From the NCBI GenBank assembly GCA_020025545.1, contig JAHHRX010000011.1, positions 1 to 49,916 on the forward strand: a DNA stretch of 49,916 nucleotides, in the 5' to 3' direction. Shown here one piece after another: positions 7,200-15,672 of the stretch (position 1 is its first letter; each line of letters begins with the position of its first letter). Source of the stretch: Oscillospiraceae bacterium (GTDB lineage: Bacteria > Bacillota > Clostridia > Oscillospirales > Oscillospiraceae). The translations under genes were made by a program, and so were the position numbers. The notes under the pieces are model-generated. The model did no database searches. It saw only the letters and a program-made list of their open reading frames with translations, and had not been told where the DNA came from.

Positions 7200-7931
7200 A
7201 TGAGATTAATTCGAGCAAAGAACTATGAAGATGTCAGCGTCAAGGCCGGCAACATTATCGCTTCTGTCATCAACCTGAAGCCCGACTGCGTGCTGGGCCT
7301 GGCTACCGGCAGCAGCCCCATCGGCACCTACAAGGAGCTGATCAAGAAGTATGAGGCCGGTGAGCTGGACTTCTCCCAGGTCAAGACCGTCAATCTGGAT
7401 GAGTATGTGGGCCTGAGCAAGGATCATGACCAGAGCTATGCTTACTTTATGAGAAACAACCTGTTCGATCATGTTAACATCGATCAGAACAACTGCAATA
7501 TCCCCAGCGGCCTTACCAATGATCCTGAGGCAGAGTGCGCTGCATATGATAAGCTGATCGCTTCTCTCGGCGGCACCGACCTGCAGCTGCTGGGCATGGG
7601 CCCCAACGGCCATATCGGCTTCAATGAGCCGGACGAGGCTTTCTTCCCCGCTACCCACTGCGTAAAGCTGGCGGATTCCACCATCGATGCGAATGCTCGC
7701 TTCTTTGCTACCCGTGACGATGTTCCCAAGCAGGCTTACACCATGGGCATCTGGGGCATTATGCAGGCTAAGCGTGTTCTGATGGTCGTCAACGGCAAGA
7801 ACAAGGCAGAGGCTGTTAAGGCAGCTCTCACCGGCCCTGTGACCCCCAAGGTTCCCGCTTCCATTCTCCAGCTGCACCCCGACTTTACTCTGGTTGCAGA
7901 CGAAGAAGCTCTGTCCCTGCTGGATCTGTAA
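7200..7931 (+). CDS. nagB: Glucosamine-6-phosphate deaminase
   Basis: Cytoplasmic enzyme converting glucosamine-6-phosphate to fructose-6-phosphate and ammonia, the last step of amino-sugar catabolism. The 243-residue length is that of Gram-positive NagB. Motifs are LGLATGSSPIGTY (phosphate loop), NLDEYVGL (catalytic Asp67 region), GMGPNGHIGFNEP (His138, ring opening) and the C-terminal VPASILQLH. I chose ATG 7200 because of the GGAGA 9 bases upstream and because the protein then starts with the family's MRLI; an upstream in-frame ATG adds 44 unlikely residues. The codons are strongly biased to C-ending forms relative to neighbours, suggesting high expression. nagA is not adjacent. GH20 enzymes at 47.6 kb could supply the substrate. 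Confidence 0.97.
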   Translation: MRLIRAKNYEDVSVKAGNIIASVINLKPDCVLGLATGSSPIGTYKELIKKYEAGELDFSQVKTVNLDEYVGLSKDHDQSYAYFMRNNLFDHVNIDQNNCNIPSGLTNDPEAECAAYDKLIASLGGTDLQLLGMGPNGHIGFNEPDEAFFPATHCVKLADSTIDANARFFATRDDVPKQAYTMGIWGIMQAKRVLMVVNGKNKAEAVKAALTGPVTPKVPASILQLHPDFTLVADEEALSLLDL

Positions 7932-7976
7932 TTTTTACATAACCGCAAGGCGCTGAATGAAATTCGTATAATAATT

Positions 7977-8015
7977 ATCGGCAGCATCCAAAAACGGATG
8001 CTGCCGATTTTTTTT
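7977..8015 (+). terminator. Strong terminator after nagB
   Basis: 13-bp perfect stem (7977-7989 with 7996-8008), 6-base loop, then eight T (8008-8015). Confidence 0.92.
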
Positions 8016-9351
8016 ACTTTTTGTGCTCCTTCCAGAGAGCGTCTGCAGCACTTTCCCAGCAGGCGGCATAGTGGTCGCACTTGCTGCAAAGATGCTCGGC
8101 GCTTTCGGGGGACTGGAGATCCGTAGAGTGTGCGCCGGTCTCAGCAACGATCTTGCGCAGCTTGTCGGGATTTTCCAGCATGGGGCAGGGCTGAAGCATG
8201 TTTTCATTGAAGGGCTGACCGTCATGGTAAGCCATGAAAATGGGGGACCGAAGGGCATCCAGCAGAGACTTTTCCCGGATGTTGGAATCGGAGTAGTGGA
8301 TGAACACACAGGGATCCACATCGCCGTTGGCATTGATGTGCAGATACCGTCTGCCACCGGCAATACAGCCGCCTACATATTCGGCATCGTTCTGGAAGTC
8401 CATGGCGAACAGGGGCTTGGTCTGGCGAAGATTGCGGATACGGTGATAAACTTCGGTTCGCTGCTCCGGAGTGGGGAGAAGATCCACGGAGGCATCGTTG
8501 CCTACGGGCATATAATGGAAATACCAGATAAAGTAGGCACCCAGAGAAATGAGGGTATCGTAGTACTCTTCGCTGGAAATGGAATCGTAATTGGCACTGG
8601 TGTAGCAGGAAGAAATGCCGTACAGCAGTTTCTTTTCCCGCAGCAGGGACATGGCATGGATGACCTTCTGATAGGTTCCCTTGCCACGGCGGCTGTCGGT
8701 TGCCTCTTCGTCGCCTTCCAGAGAAATGGCAGGGACAAAGTTCTTAACCCGGAGCATATCGTTAGCGAAGGCCTCGTCGATGAGAGTGGCGTTGGTGAAG
8801 CACAGGAAAATGCAGTCGGAGTGCTTTTCACACAGCCGGATCAGATCGTGCTTGCGGACAAGAGGTTCGCCGCCGGTGTAGATGTACATATACACGCCCA
8901 TTTCCTTGCCCTGACAGATAATGTCATCGATTTCATCATAGGTAAGGTTCAGCTTGTTGCCGTATTCGGCTGCCCAGCAGCCGGTACAATGAAGGTTGCA
9001 GGCAGAGGTGGGATCCAGCAGAATTGCCCAGGGGATATTGCAGCCGTATTTCTGCCGCAGCTCCTCCTGCCGGGGCCAGCCAATCATGTTGGCGTTGATA
9101 AAGAAATTGACTGCGGTAGTGGTGAGTACTTCCCGATCCACATTTTGAATCAGACCGATCACATAAGAATGGTAGGGGTGGTCAGGGTTTTCGATGATTT
9201 CACGGATAACCCTGCGCTGACCGGGAAATTCGCCCTTGCAGAATTTATCTGCCCAGTCCATCAGCTTGCGGAGATTTTTTTCAGGATCCTTGTAGAGGTA
9301 GCGGAATGCCTGCTCGATACCCAGTTTTTTTAAAGTCGTACCTGCGTCCAT
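8014..9351 (-). CDS. Radical SAM enzyme of MMPL-associated operon
   Basis: Radical SAM protein, 445 residues. The SAM-cluster motif is CNLHCTGC (Cys118, Cys122, Cys125), followed by the GGEP motif (YTGGEPLV). A SPASM-like C-terminal cysteine set (GGCIAGGR, DPCVF, PCPML, CSKCDHYAAC) suggests auxiliary iron-sulfur clusters. A roughly 105-residue N-terminal extension precedes the core. The reaction is not determined. Similar proteins are common in Clostridia; I recall related radical SAM enzymes tied to membrane-lipid modification (for example HpnH in hopanoid synthesis beside an MMPL-type transporter), which fits this operon but is inference. Two starts are possible: ATG 9360 overlaps the upstream stop (ATGA) but touches the SD; ATG 9351 is 9 bases from GGAGA and is preferred. 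It is last of four co-directional genes. Confidence 0.88.
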   Translation of the reverse strand: MDAGTTLKKLGIEQAFRYLYKDPEKNLRKLMDWADKFCKGEFPGQRRVIREIIENPDHPYHSYVIGLIQNVDREVLTTTAVNFFINANMIGWPRQEELRQKYGCNIPWAILLDPTSACNLHCTGCWAAEYGNKLNLTYDEIDDIICQGKEMGVYMYIYTGGEPLVRKHDLIRLCEKHSDCIFLCFTNATLIDEAFANDMLRVKNFVPAISLEGDEEATDSRRGKGTYQKVIHAMSLLREKKLLYGISSCYTSANYDSISSEEYYDTLISLGAYFIWYFHYMPVGNDASVDLLPTPEQRTEVYHRIRNLRQTKPLFAMDFQNDAEYVGGCIAGGRRYLHINANGDVDPCVFIHYSDSNIREKSLLDALRSPIFMAYHDGQPFNENMLQPCPMLENPDKLRKIVAETGAHSTDLQSPESAEHLCSKCDHYAACWESAADALWKEHKK

Positions 9352-9356
9352 TTTTT

Positions 9357-11570
9357 TCATTCTCCTTTTTTAGCGGAAGTGGAATCCGTTTTGTAAATGA
9401 ATTTCACAGTGCCATCGGCGCTGTTATCCATGCCGGTAAAGGTTTTATAACGGTTTGCGGCATCTACTGCAGCGGAGATGCGTGCAAAAAGATTTGCCAG
9501 ATCGTCCTGTGCCAAATCGGCGATTTTCCGGATGCCTTCATCCATGAGCTTGTTAAGACCGTCCTTGAGAGCATTGGAACCGTCTCGCAGAGCAGTGATG
9601 CCCTCCAGCAGGGCGGGGGTGTTGTCTTTCAGGGTCTTGAGACCTGCATTCAGGGTCTGAATGCCGGCGGTAAGCTCCTTGGTGCCGCCATTCAAAGTGC
9701 CAAGGCCGGTCAGCAGTGCATTGGCACCGCCGGAAGCGGTAGAAACTCCGGCAGTATAGGTGAGGAGCCCCTTATAGAAGGTGCTGTAGCTGTCAAGAGA
9801 GGTCTTGAGAGCAATGACAGACTTGGCACCCTCTGCAGCGGCAGCGAGCTTGCCCTGAATTTCCGGAGAAGCCATAGTGTCGTTGATAGCCTTTTCAATC
9901 TGCAGCTGGGTGTTGTTTGCGATCATGGCCTTTACTTCATCGGTGGCCATCTGGAGACCGACATTTTCCTCGGTCAGAGCAGCAATCTTGGCTTTCATTT
10001 CTGCACTTTCCATCTGCTTGCTGACCTCGTCGGCCATAGCTTTCGCAACAGCCTGCTTAACGGCTTCCTGTTGCTGGGCTGTTACCTTGCCGGCTGCAAC
10101 AGCGGCATCATACTGCTCAACGGTCATTCCGGTAGCCTTTTGGATCACGGCAGCACGGAACTGATCCTCCTTTGCCTGTACGCCCTGCTGAACGCGGCTG
10201 CGTACCTGCTCTGTGACCTTGGCATTTACCTGAGCGGTAACCTGCTCACGGACAACAGCGGTGACCTTGGCTTCGATTTCGCCGCGACGGGCATTTACAC
10301 CGTCAGTGACCTGCTTCAGAGCGGTCTGGTAAACAGCATCGGAATCCAAAGATGCGATGACATCGGTGAGAACCTGACTGTAATTCTGAATGGTAAGCGT
10401 GGGAACGGTCAGGCCTGCGGCGGACAGCTGGGAATTTGCGGTGGCAAGAAGTGTTTCAAAAATCTGCTGTGCACCGCCGTTCAGAGCGGCACTGTTGGAG
10501 TCGAGGGTTTCAAGGCCCTGTGCCAGCTGACCGGCACCGGACTGCAGCTGAGCGGCACCGCCGTTCAAAGCATGTGCACCGGACTGCAGCTGGGCAGCAC
10601 CTGCTGCCAGCTGATCAATACCGCTGACCAGCTTTTTGGTCTGCTCCAGCAGGGTGTTGAGACCGTTATAGAGTGTTCCGGAACCGTCCAGCAGCGCATT
10701 CATGCCATCGGTGAGCTTTGCTGCCTGATCCTTGAGATCGCCCGTGTTGAAATCTTCAGAGGTAAAATCCTGGAGCAGAGCGGTGGTAGCAATTGTCAGG
10801 GAAGGCCCCATGTCAAAACCGGTTGCATCGGCGGTAATTTCGATATACTGAGGAAGCTCAAGAGTGTCCTCGGAAATATTCAGAGTCTCCTGCATACCGG
10901 GCAGCGCAATACCTAGGACAGCAATCTGGTTGCCCAAGTTTTCCAGCTTGCCGTTGGTGACGGTTACATTGCGGAAAACTTCGGTGTCCAGCAGGACGCC
11001 GGTCATCATCAGGAAGGGAACATAGATCTTTTCTTCCTTGCCGTTGATGATTACATTTTCAAACTGATTGTTGCGGTAGTCAAAACGAATGGTAACGCGT
11101 CCGTTTTTACCTGCCAGTGCATCAGGTGCAATTTCCTTGCCGTCCAGAGTGTAGGAGATTTTCAGATCGACAGGGAGAGGCTTTTGTGTGGTGCCCTGAT
11201 AGTAAATATCGTTGCCGTTGGCATTCCAGGTAAGCTTGCCGTTGGTGCCGGAAACGAAGTCTTCATAGCCTTTCACATTTGAAATGTCGCTGAGGCTGGT
11301 GAAGTCCTCGATTCGATCGGCTTTTCCGGTGTTTTGCAGCCAGTTGCTGACAATCACCTGCTGGGTAGTGCCGTCGGCACCGGCAATCACATAAACTGTC
11401 TCATCTTTCATGGGAACAGGCGTGCTGGCAGCGGCAACAGAAGTTTCGGGCTTTTTTTCTTCGGAGTGGTTGACATCGGCATTTCCTGCAGAGACAGCAC
11501 CGGCGGTGATGCCCAGTATCAGAGCACCGGTCAAAACCAGTGCAGTAGCTTTTTTCGGATTGATTTTCAT
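9357..11570 (-). CDS. Secreted Leu-x-x-Gly heptad-repeat protein
   Basis: Exported or membrane-anchored protein of 737 residues. An N-terminal signal/anchor (about residues 7-29) is followed by a beta-rich region to about residue 285. Then come blocks of the xxxLxxG heptad (LNGGAAQLQSGAGQLAQGL and similar), a long Ala/Glu/Gln helical region with KVTEQVR-type coiled coil, and a second heptad block (LNGGTKELTAGIQTLNAGL, LRDGSNALKDGLNKL). This heptad class is found in YhgE/Pip-like proteins and in partners of MMPL transporters in firmicutes. No C-terminal membrane helix is evident. Its start ATG 11570 overlaps the MMPL stop by four bases, so production is coupled with the transporter. Likely an extracytoplasmic partner of the MMPL protein; the molecular role is unknown. 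Confidence 0.85.
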   Translation of the reverse strand: MKINPKKATALVLTGALILGITAGAVSAGNADVNHSEEKKPETSVAAASTPVPMKDETVYVIAGADGTTQQVIVSNWLQNTGKADRIEDFTSLSDISNVKGYEDFVSGTNGKLTWNANGNDIYYQGTTQKPLPVDLKISYTLDGKEIAPDALAGKNGRVTIRFDYRNNQFENVIINGKEEKIYVPFLMMTGVLLDTEVFRNVTVTNGKLENLGNQIAVLGIALPGMQETLNISEDTLELPQYIEITADATGFDMGPSLTIATTALLQDFTSEDFNTGDLKDQAAKLTDGMNALLDGSGTLYNGLNTLLEQTKKLVSGIDQLAAGAAQLQSGAHALNGGAAQLQSGAGQLAQGLETLDSNSAALNGGAQQIFETLLATANSQLSAAGLTVPTLTIQNYSQVLTDVIASLDSDAVYQTALKQVTDGVNARRGEIEAKVTAVVREQVTAQVNAKVTEQVRSRVQQGVQAKEDQFRAAVIQKATGMTVEQYDAAVAAGKVTAQQQEAVKQAVAKAMADEVSKQMESAEMKAKIAALTEENVGLQMATDEVKAMIANNTQLQIEKAINDTMASPEIQGKLAAAAEGAKSVIALKTSLDSYSTFYKGLLTYTAGVSTASGGANALLTGLGTLNGGTKELTAGIQTLNAGLKTLKDNTPALLEGITALRDGSNALKDGLNKLMDEGIRKIADLAQDDLANLFARISAAVDAANRYKTFTGMDNSADGTVKFIYKTDSTSAKKGE

Positions 11571-13672
11571 TTTACAGAATCCTCCTTGCATTTATTTTGA
11601 ATTTTGCGCATATCCAGCGTGGTTGCACGGATGGGAGCATCACACAGAAGCAGCAGCGCCGGAAGAATCAGAACCACGCAGATCATACTGACAATGGCAC
11701 CTCTTGCCATCAGCATACACATGGAGCGGATGATATCGATTTTGGAATAGAGAGCCACACCGAAGGTTGCGGCAAACAGACCCATGCCGGATACCAAAAT
11801 GGAGGGGAGGGAGGAAGCGAGCGCTACATATACAGCGTGCTTCTTGTCATTTCCGCCGATTCGCTCTGCCTTATACCGGGTGGTCATCAAAATAGCGTAG
11901 TCAACGGTAGCACCCAGCTGGATGGTACTGATACAAATAGGAGCGATGAAGGGGAGGCTCTGACCCAGATAGTGGGGCAGTCCCAGATTGATGAAGATGG
12001 CAGTTTCAATGACGGCAATGAGGATAATGGGAAGGGTAAAGCTCTTTTCAACAATGGCAATGATGAGGAAAATGGCAATGATGGAAATGGCATTTACCAC
12101 CTGAAAATCGTGGGCGGTCGTTTCGATCATGTCCTTCATGCAGGGGGCTTCGCCGATAAGCATGCCGCCCTCGTCATACTTCTTAAGAATGTCGTTGAGT
12201 GCATTGATCTGTGCATTCACATCATCGCTGGCTACACGGTATTCGGAGTTCAGGAGCAACAGTTCCCATTTTTCGCTCTTTACTGTGGACAGAAGGGATT
12301 CGGGAATCATGGCCTCCGGAATCCGGCAGCCGATAATGGATTCCATGCTGATAACATACTTGACACCGTCGACCTGCTCCATTTCCTTGATCATATGCCG
12401 GATATCCCGGGGAGCGGTATTGCGGTCAATGAGCACCATGTGGGTGGAAGCAATGTTAAAATCATCAGCCAGCTTTTTGTTCGCGATGACATAGTCCATG
12501 TCTTCCGGCAGGCATTCGCCCATGTCGTAATAAACTTCGTCGTTGGTCTTGGCATAGCCAATGTAGGCAGGTATCAGCACAATGGCAAAAATTACGAGGA
12601 ATACAACAAAATACTTTACAACGCCGTGAGAAAAATGCTTCATACTGGAGATCAGGGGCTTATGCTTTGTCTTTTGCAGAGGCTTATCCAGCAGAAGAAT
12701 CATAGCAGGCAGAACGGTGACACAGCCGATGACACCCAGCAGCACGCCCTTTGCCATGACAATACCCAGATCCCGACCCATGGTGAAAGTCATAAAGCAC
12801 AGGGAAATGAAGCCTGCCACGGTGGTAACGGAACTGCCGATGACGCTGGTGAGGGTTTTCTGTACAGCGACGGCCATGGCATCGGTGTGGTTTTCAAAAA
12901 TTTCACGCTGCTCGGAATAGCTGTGCCACAGAAAAATGGAATAGTCCATCGTGACTGCCAGCTGCAGAACTGCGGAAAGAGCTTTCGTGACGTAGGAGAT
13001 CTCACCGAGGAAGTAGTTGGTGCCCATGTTCAGCAGAATCATCATGCCGATGGATGCCAGGAACACGAAGGGGACCAGCCAACTATCCAGCAAAAGCAGC
13101 ATGGCGGCCAGCGCCAGCAGCACGGCCAGCCCTACATAAATGGGTTCTTCCTTTTCGCAGAGGTCTTTCAGGTCGGTTACAAGGGCAGACATACCGGATA
13201 CATAGCACTGCTTGCCGCAGATGCTGCGAATCTGGCGAATGGCGTCCATGGTTTCATCTTCAGAGGTGGCAGTGTCAAAGAAAACCGCCAGCATGGTGTC
13301 ATTGTCGGTGTTGAACTCCTTGTAAATGTTTTCCGGCAGAATTTCCATGGGAATGGAAATGTCCAGCAGGGAATCGTACCAAAGGACGGTTTCCACATGC
13401 TCTACATCCTGAATTTTGGATTTCAGTGCCGAAACATCTTTGGGCTTCATATCTTCTACAATGATGAAGGAGAAGGCACCTTTGCCGAAATCATCCATCA
13501 GCTCGTTCTGTCCGATGACTGTATCCATGCTGCTGGGAAGGTAGTCAAGCATATCATAGTTGATACGGGTGGCAGCCATACCGAAAACGGAGGGAATCAT
13601 CAGCAGAATCGCTATTATGAGAATGGGGATGCGGTATTTCACTACCGCTTTTGCAAAACGCATAATTTTCAT
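11567..13672 (-). CDS. MMPL/RND-superfamily transporter
   Basis: Polytopic exporter of 701 residues with the RND-like duplicated plan: one helix at the N-terminus, an extracytoplasmic domain, then a block of helices, repeated once (about 12 helices). The MMPL/SSD signatures are visible: QLAVTMDYSIFLWHSYSEQR in the first half and IQLGATVDYAILMTTRYKAE in the second, each with the conserved Asp-Tyr pair of the proton relay. MMPL proteins move lipids or lipid-like molecules across or out of the membrane. I chose ATG 13672, preceded by AAAGGA; an ATG at 13684 has no visible site. It lies 42 bases after the DUF308 gene and overlaps the heptad-protein start. Substrate unknown; with a radical SAM enzyme in the operon, a modified lipid or peptide is plausible. 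Confidence 0.93.
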   Translation of the reverse strand: MKIMRFAKAVVKYRIPILIIAILLMIPSVFGMAATRINYDMLDYLPSSMDTVIGQNELMDDFGKGAFSFIIVEDMKPKDVSALKSKIQDVEHVETVLWYDSLLDISIPMEILPENIYKEFNTDNDTMLAVFFDTATSEDETMDAIRQIRSICGKQCYVSGMSALVTDLKDLCEKEEPIYVGLAVLLALAAMLLLLDSWLVPFVFLASIGMMILLNMGTNYFLGEISYVTKALSAVLQLAVTMDYSIFLWHSYSEQREIFENHTDAMAVAVQKTLTSVIGSSVTTVAGFISLCFMTFTMGRDLGIVMAKGVLLGVIGCVTVLPAMILLLDKPLQKTKHKPLISSMKHFSHGVVKYFVVFLVIFAIVLIPAYIGYAKTNDEVYYDMGECLPEDMDYVIANKKLADDFNIASTHMVLIDRNTAPRDIRHMIKEMEQVDGVKYVISMESIIGCRIPEAMIPESLLSTVKSEKWELLLLNSEYRVASDDVNAQINALNDILKKYDEGGMLIGEAPCMKDMIETTAHDFQVVNAISIIAIFLIIAIVEKSFTLPIILIAVIETAIFINLGLPHYLGQSLPFIAPICISTIQLGATVDYAILMTTRYKAERIGGNDKKHAVYVALASSLPSILVSGMGLFAATFGVALYSKIDIIRSMCMLMARGAIVSMICVVLILPALLLLCDAPIRATTLDMRKIQNKCKEDSVK

Positions 13673-13714
13673 CGATCCTTTCATATTTTGTATTGCGTCG
13701 GAAGTTGATCTGTA

Positions 13715-14281
13715 TCAAAAACCGTGGGGAGTTTTTTTCTGCAGAATTTTAACGGCGGTGAGAACGGTGGTGAGATTTAAAATGCCCTCTCCCAGGAAGG
13801 AAAGTCCCAGCACTACCATCACAGCTGCGGAGCTTTCATAGGGGCGGAAAAGCAGCAGAAGACCAATGACAGCGACAATAATAGCCACGGTCAGGATCAT
13901 CCACCACCCACGGATGCCGAAGGCTTTGGAATCAATGGCGATCTGCACCTTCAGCAGGGAATCTGCAAGAATGAAAATTCCAAGCAGAATGCAGATAATG
14001 TGGAGCATGGCATCTGCGCGGAGCATCAAAATCAATCCGAGGGCAATCAGTAAAATGCCGAAGGCCAGATCAAACTGAAAGGCCAGCCGGTAGAGATCCT
14101 TTGCAAGATAGCCCATGATCTTTACAATGCCAAATGCCACCAGCAGGATGCCTCCGATCCAGCACAGCAGGGTCAGGGAAAAATCGGGAACGGCGATGAG
14201 GACAATTCCCAAGGCACAGAGCAAGATGGAGAGAACGATGTAGCCGTATTTTGCGGCCCGCAGTCGTTTATTGATTTCCAT
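13715..14281 (-). CDS. DUF308/HdeD-like membrane protein
   Basis: Small integral membrane protein of 188 residues with about six helices in short pairs and little loop sequence, as in the HdeD/DUF308 family. Landmarks are LCWIGGILLVAFGIVKI, the LLIALGLILML helix and VVLGLSFLGEGILNL. The family's biochemical role is not known; HdeD is linked to acid resistance in enterobacteria. It starts at ATG 14281 with AAAGGGGG upstream and is the first gene of the DUF308-MMPL-heptad-radical SAM operon. It lies divergent from the patatin-like gene. No clear promoter could be read in the gap. Confidence 0.85.
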   Translation of the reverse strand: MEINKRLRAAKYGYIVLSILLCALGIVLIAVPDFSLTLLCWIGGILLVAFGIVKIMGYLAKDLYRLAFQFDLAFGILLIALGLILMLRADAMLHIICILLGIFILADSLLKVQIAIDSKAFGIRGWWMILTVAIIVAVIGLLLLFRPYESSAAVMVVLGLSFLGEGILNLTTVLTAVKILQKKTPHGF

Positions 14282-14529
14282 AACCGTTCCCCCTTTGAGT
14301 AAATAATGTATTGGTAAGCACTTATATGCCTCCTTCCTGTTTTATGCCACCATTGTAAGACGGATTGCCCGCACTTACTACGGATAAGAAAAGCCTTTGT
14401 GCCCAGAATTTAGGCACAGAGGCGCATTTGACTGATTTTTTGGTCATTGGGGGCGATTTGTCTATTGTATTGCAGCGGCGGGCAGGATATCCTATCTGCA
14501 TAAATGATAAGATATCGGAGGAAAGACAC

Positions 14530-15375
14530 ATGAAGGTGGGTGTCATAGATGTAGGCGGCGGCTACCGCGGAATTTATGCGGCAGGCGTTTTCGATTACTG
14601 CATGGATGAACATATTCAATTTGATTTAGGTATCGGTGTATCCGCAGGAAGTGCCAACCTTATTTCCTATGCGGCAGGACAGCGAGGGAGAAACCTGCGT
14701 TTCTATACAGAGTACGGCATCCGTAAGGAATATGCCGGCGCAAGAAATTTTCTGACAAAGAAAACCTTTATCGACCTCGACTATGCATACAGCACCCTCA
14801 GCAATTCAGATGGGGAATATCCGCTGGATTACCCGGCATTTGCCCGGAATCCCATGGAGTTTTATGTGGTGGCTACCAGTGCCCGGACAGGAAAGGTGCA
14901 CTATTTTGATAAATCCGATGTCGCCCAGGATGATTACAATGTAATGAAGGCGTCCTGCGCCATCCCCTTTGTGTGCGGCCCTTACAATGTGGCGGGAGAA
15001 GCCTATTTTGACGGGGCTCTCAGTGATCCGGTTCCTGTGAAGAAGGCAATGGAGCTGGGGTGTGACAAAATTGTGCTGCTGTTGACGAAGCCGGAAGATT
15101 TTATTCGCACCGGCCATGACGATGAGCGCATTGCACGGCTTATTCATCGGCAGTACCCGGAAGCGGCCGAGAGCCTGCGGCTCCATGCGCAGCGATACAA
15201 TGAAGGCGTGGCGCTGGCAAAGGAATATGCAGCCAAAGGCGATGCCATTATTGTTGCTCCGGATGATACCTGCGGTGTTACCACTTTGACCCGGGATCCC
15301 AAACTGCTGGAAAAGTTCTACCACAAGGGCTATTCCGACGGTCATAAAATCAAAGACTTCCTATCCCTTTGCTAG
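14530..15375 (+). CDS. Patatin-like phospholipase
   Basis: Predicted cytoplasmic lipid acyl hydrolase of 281 residues with the patatin Ser-Asp dyad. The oxyanion loop is GGGYRGIYAAGVFD, the nucleophile elbow is GVSAGS (GxSxG) and the catalytic Asp is in FDGALSDPVP. The type resembles the YjjU/RssA group of bacterial patatins. I chose ATG 14530, 9 bases after GGAGG; an earlier in-frame ATG at 14365 gives an unrelated N-terminal tail. It stands alone between the divergent DUF308 operon and the starch locus. It may turn over membrane phospholipids, but no substrate is shown. Confidence 0.93.
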   Translation: MKVGVIDVGGGYRGIYAAGVFDYCMDEHIQFDLGIGVSAGSANLISYAAGQRGRNLRFYTEYGIRKEYAGARNFLTKKTFIDLDYAYSTLSNSDGEYPLDYPAFARNPMEFYVVATSARTGKVHYFDKSDVAQDDYNVMKASCAIPFVCGPYNVAGEAYFDGALSDPVPVKKAMELGCDKIVLLLTKPEDFIRTGHDDERIARLIHRQYPEAAESLRLHAQRYNEGVALAKEYAAKGDAIIVAPDDTCGVTTLTRDPKLLEKFYHKGYSDGHKIKDFLSLC

Positions 15376-15383
15376 GAAACCAT

Positions 15384-15441
15384 AAATGCAGAAGGCGCCC
15401 TGTCGGACTTATGTCTGGCAGGGTGTCTTCTTTGCATTTTA
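15384..15441 (+). terminator. Imperfect hairpin after patatin gene
   Basis: AAATGCA...GCCCTG pairs with CAGGGT...TGCATTT across about 58 bases with bulges, ending in TTTTAAAA. Probably the terminator of the patatin gene. The remaining 15442-15596 is AT-rich without a visible gene. Confidence 0.5.
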
Positions 15442-15596
15442 AAAGTGAAAACTTTAGAAACTGCTTTCGTAATATCGTTTTAAGACCATTTTTTAAGCCT
15501 TTGTTATATAAAAAAATCATCTGAAAACTGTGCAGTATGCTGCTTTTATGGAATTAAAGTTGTAGATAATAGTCAACTTGTATAGGAAACTAATTT

Positions 15597-15608
15597 CGCA
15601 AATGTGCG
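15597..15608. promoter_or_regulatory. Candidate LacI-type operator
   Basis: CGCAAATGTGCG, arms CGCA/TGCG around four bases, directly before the -35. LacI-family maltose regulators favour operators with CGCAAA arms, so the regulator at 21.6 kb could bind here. The match is by eye only. Confidence 0.4.
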
Positions 15609-15637
15609 TTGACAGGGGAAATTTACAATGATAACAT
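15609..15637 (+). promoter_or_regulatory. Promoter of starch-use operon
   Basis: TTGACA (15609-15614), 17-base spacer, TAACAT (15632-15637). A second palindrome, ACATG-AA-CATGT (15634-15645), covers the -10 and the likely transcription start, a position for repression. AGGAGG at 15659-15664 leads to the start at 15673. Confidence 0.65.
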
Positions 15638-15672
15638 GAACATGTCAATAAAAAACACAGGAGGAAAAAAGT

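Noticed and set aside
9306..10916. Long plus-strand frame opposite the heptad-repeat gene
   Set aside because: Low-complexity Gly/Leu/Cys product typical of the complement of Leu-x-x-Gly repeats; no ribosome site, no family resemblance.
11597..13708. 703-residue plus-strand frame opposite the MMPL gene
   Set aside because: His/Asn/Gly-rich product with no domains; the minus strand encodes a clear MMPL transporter.
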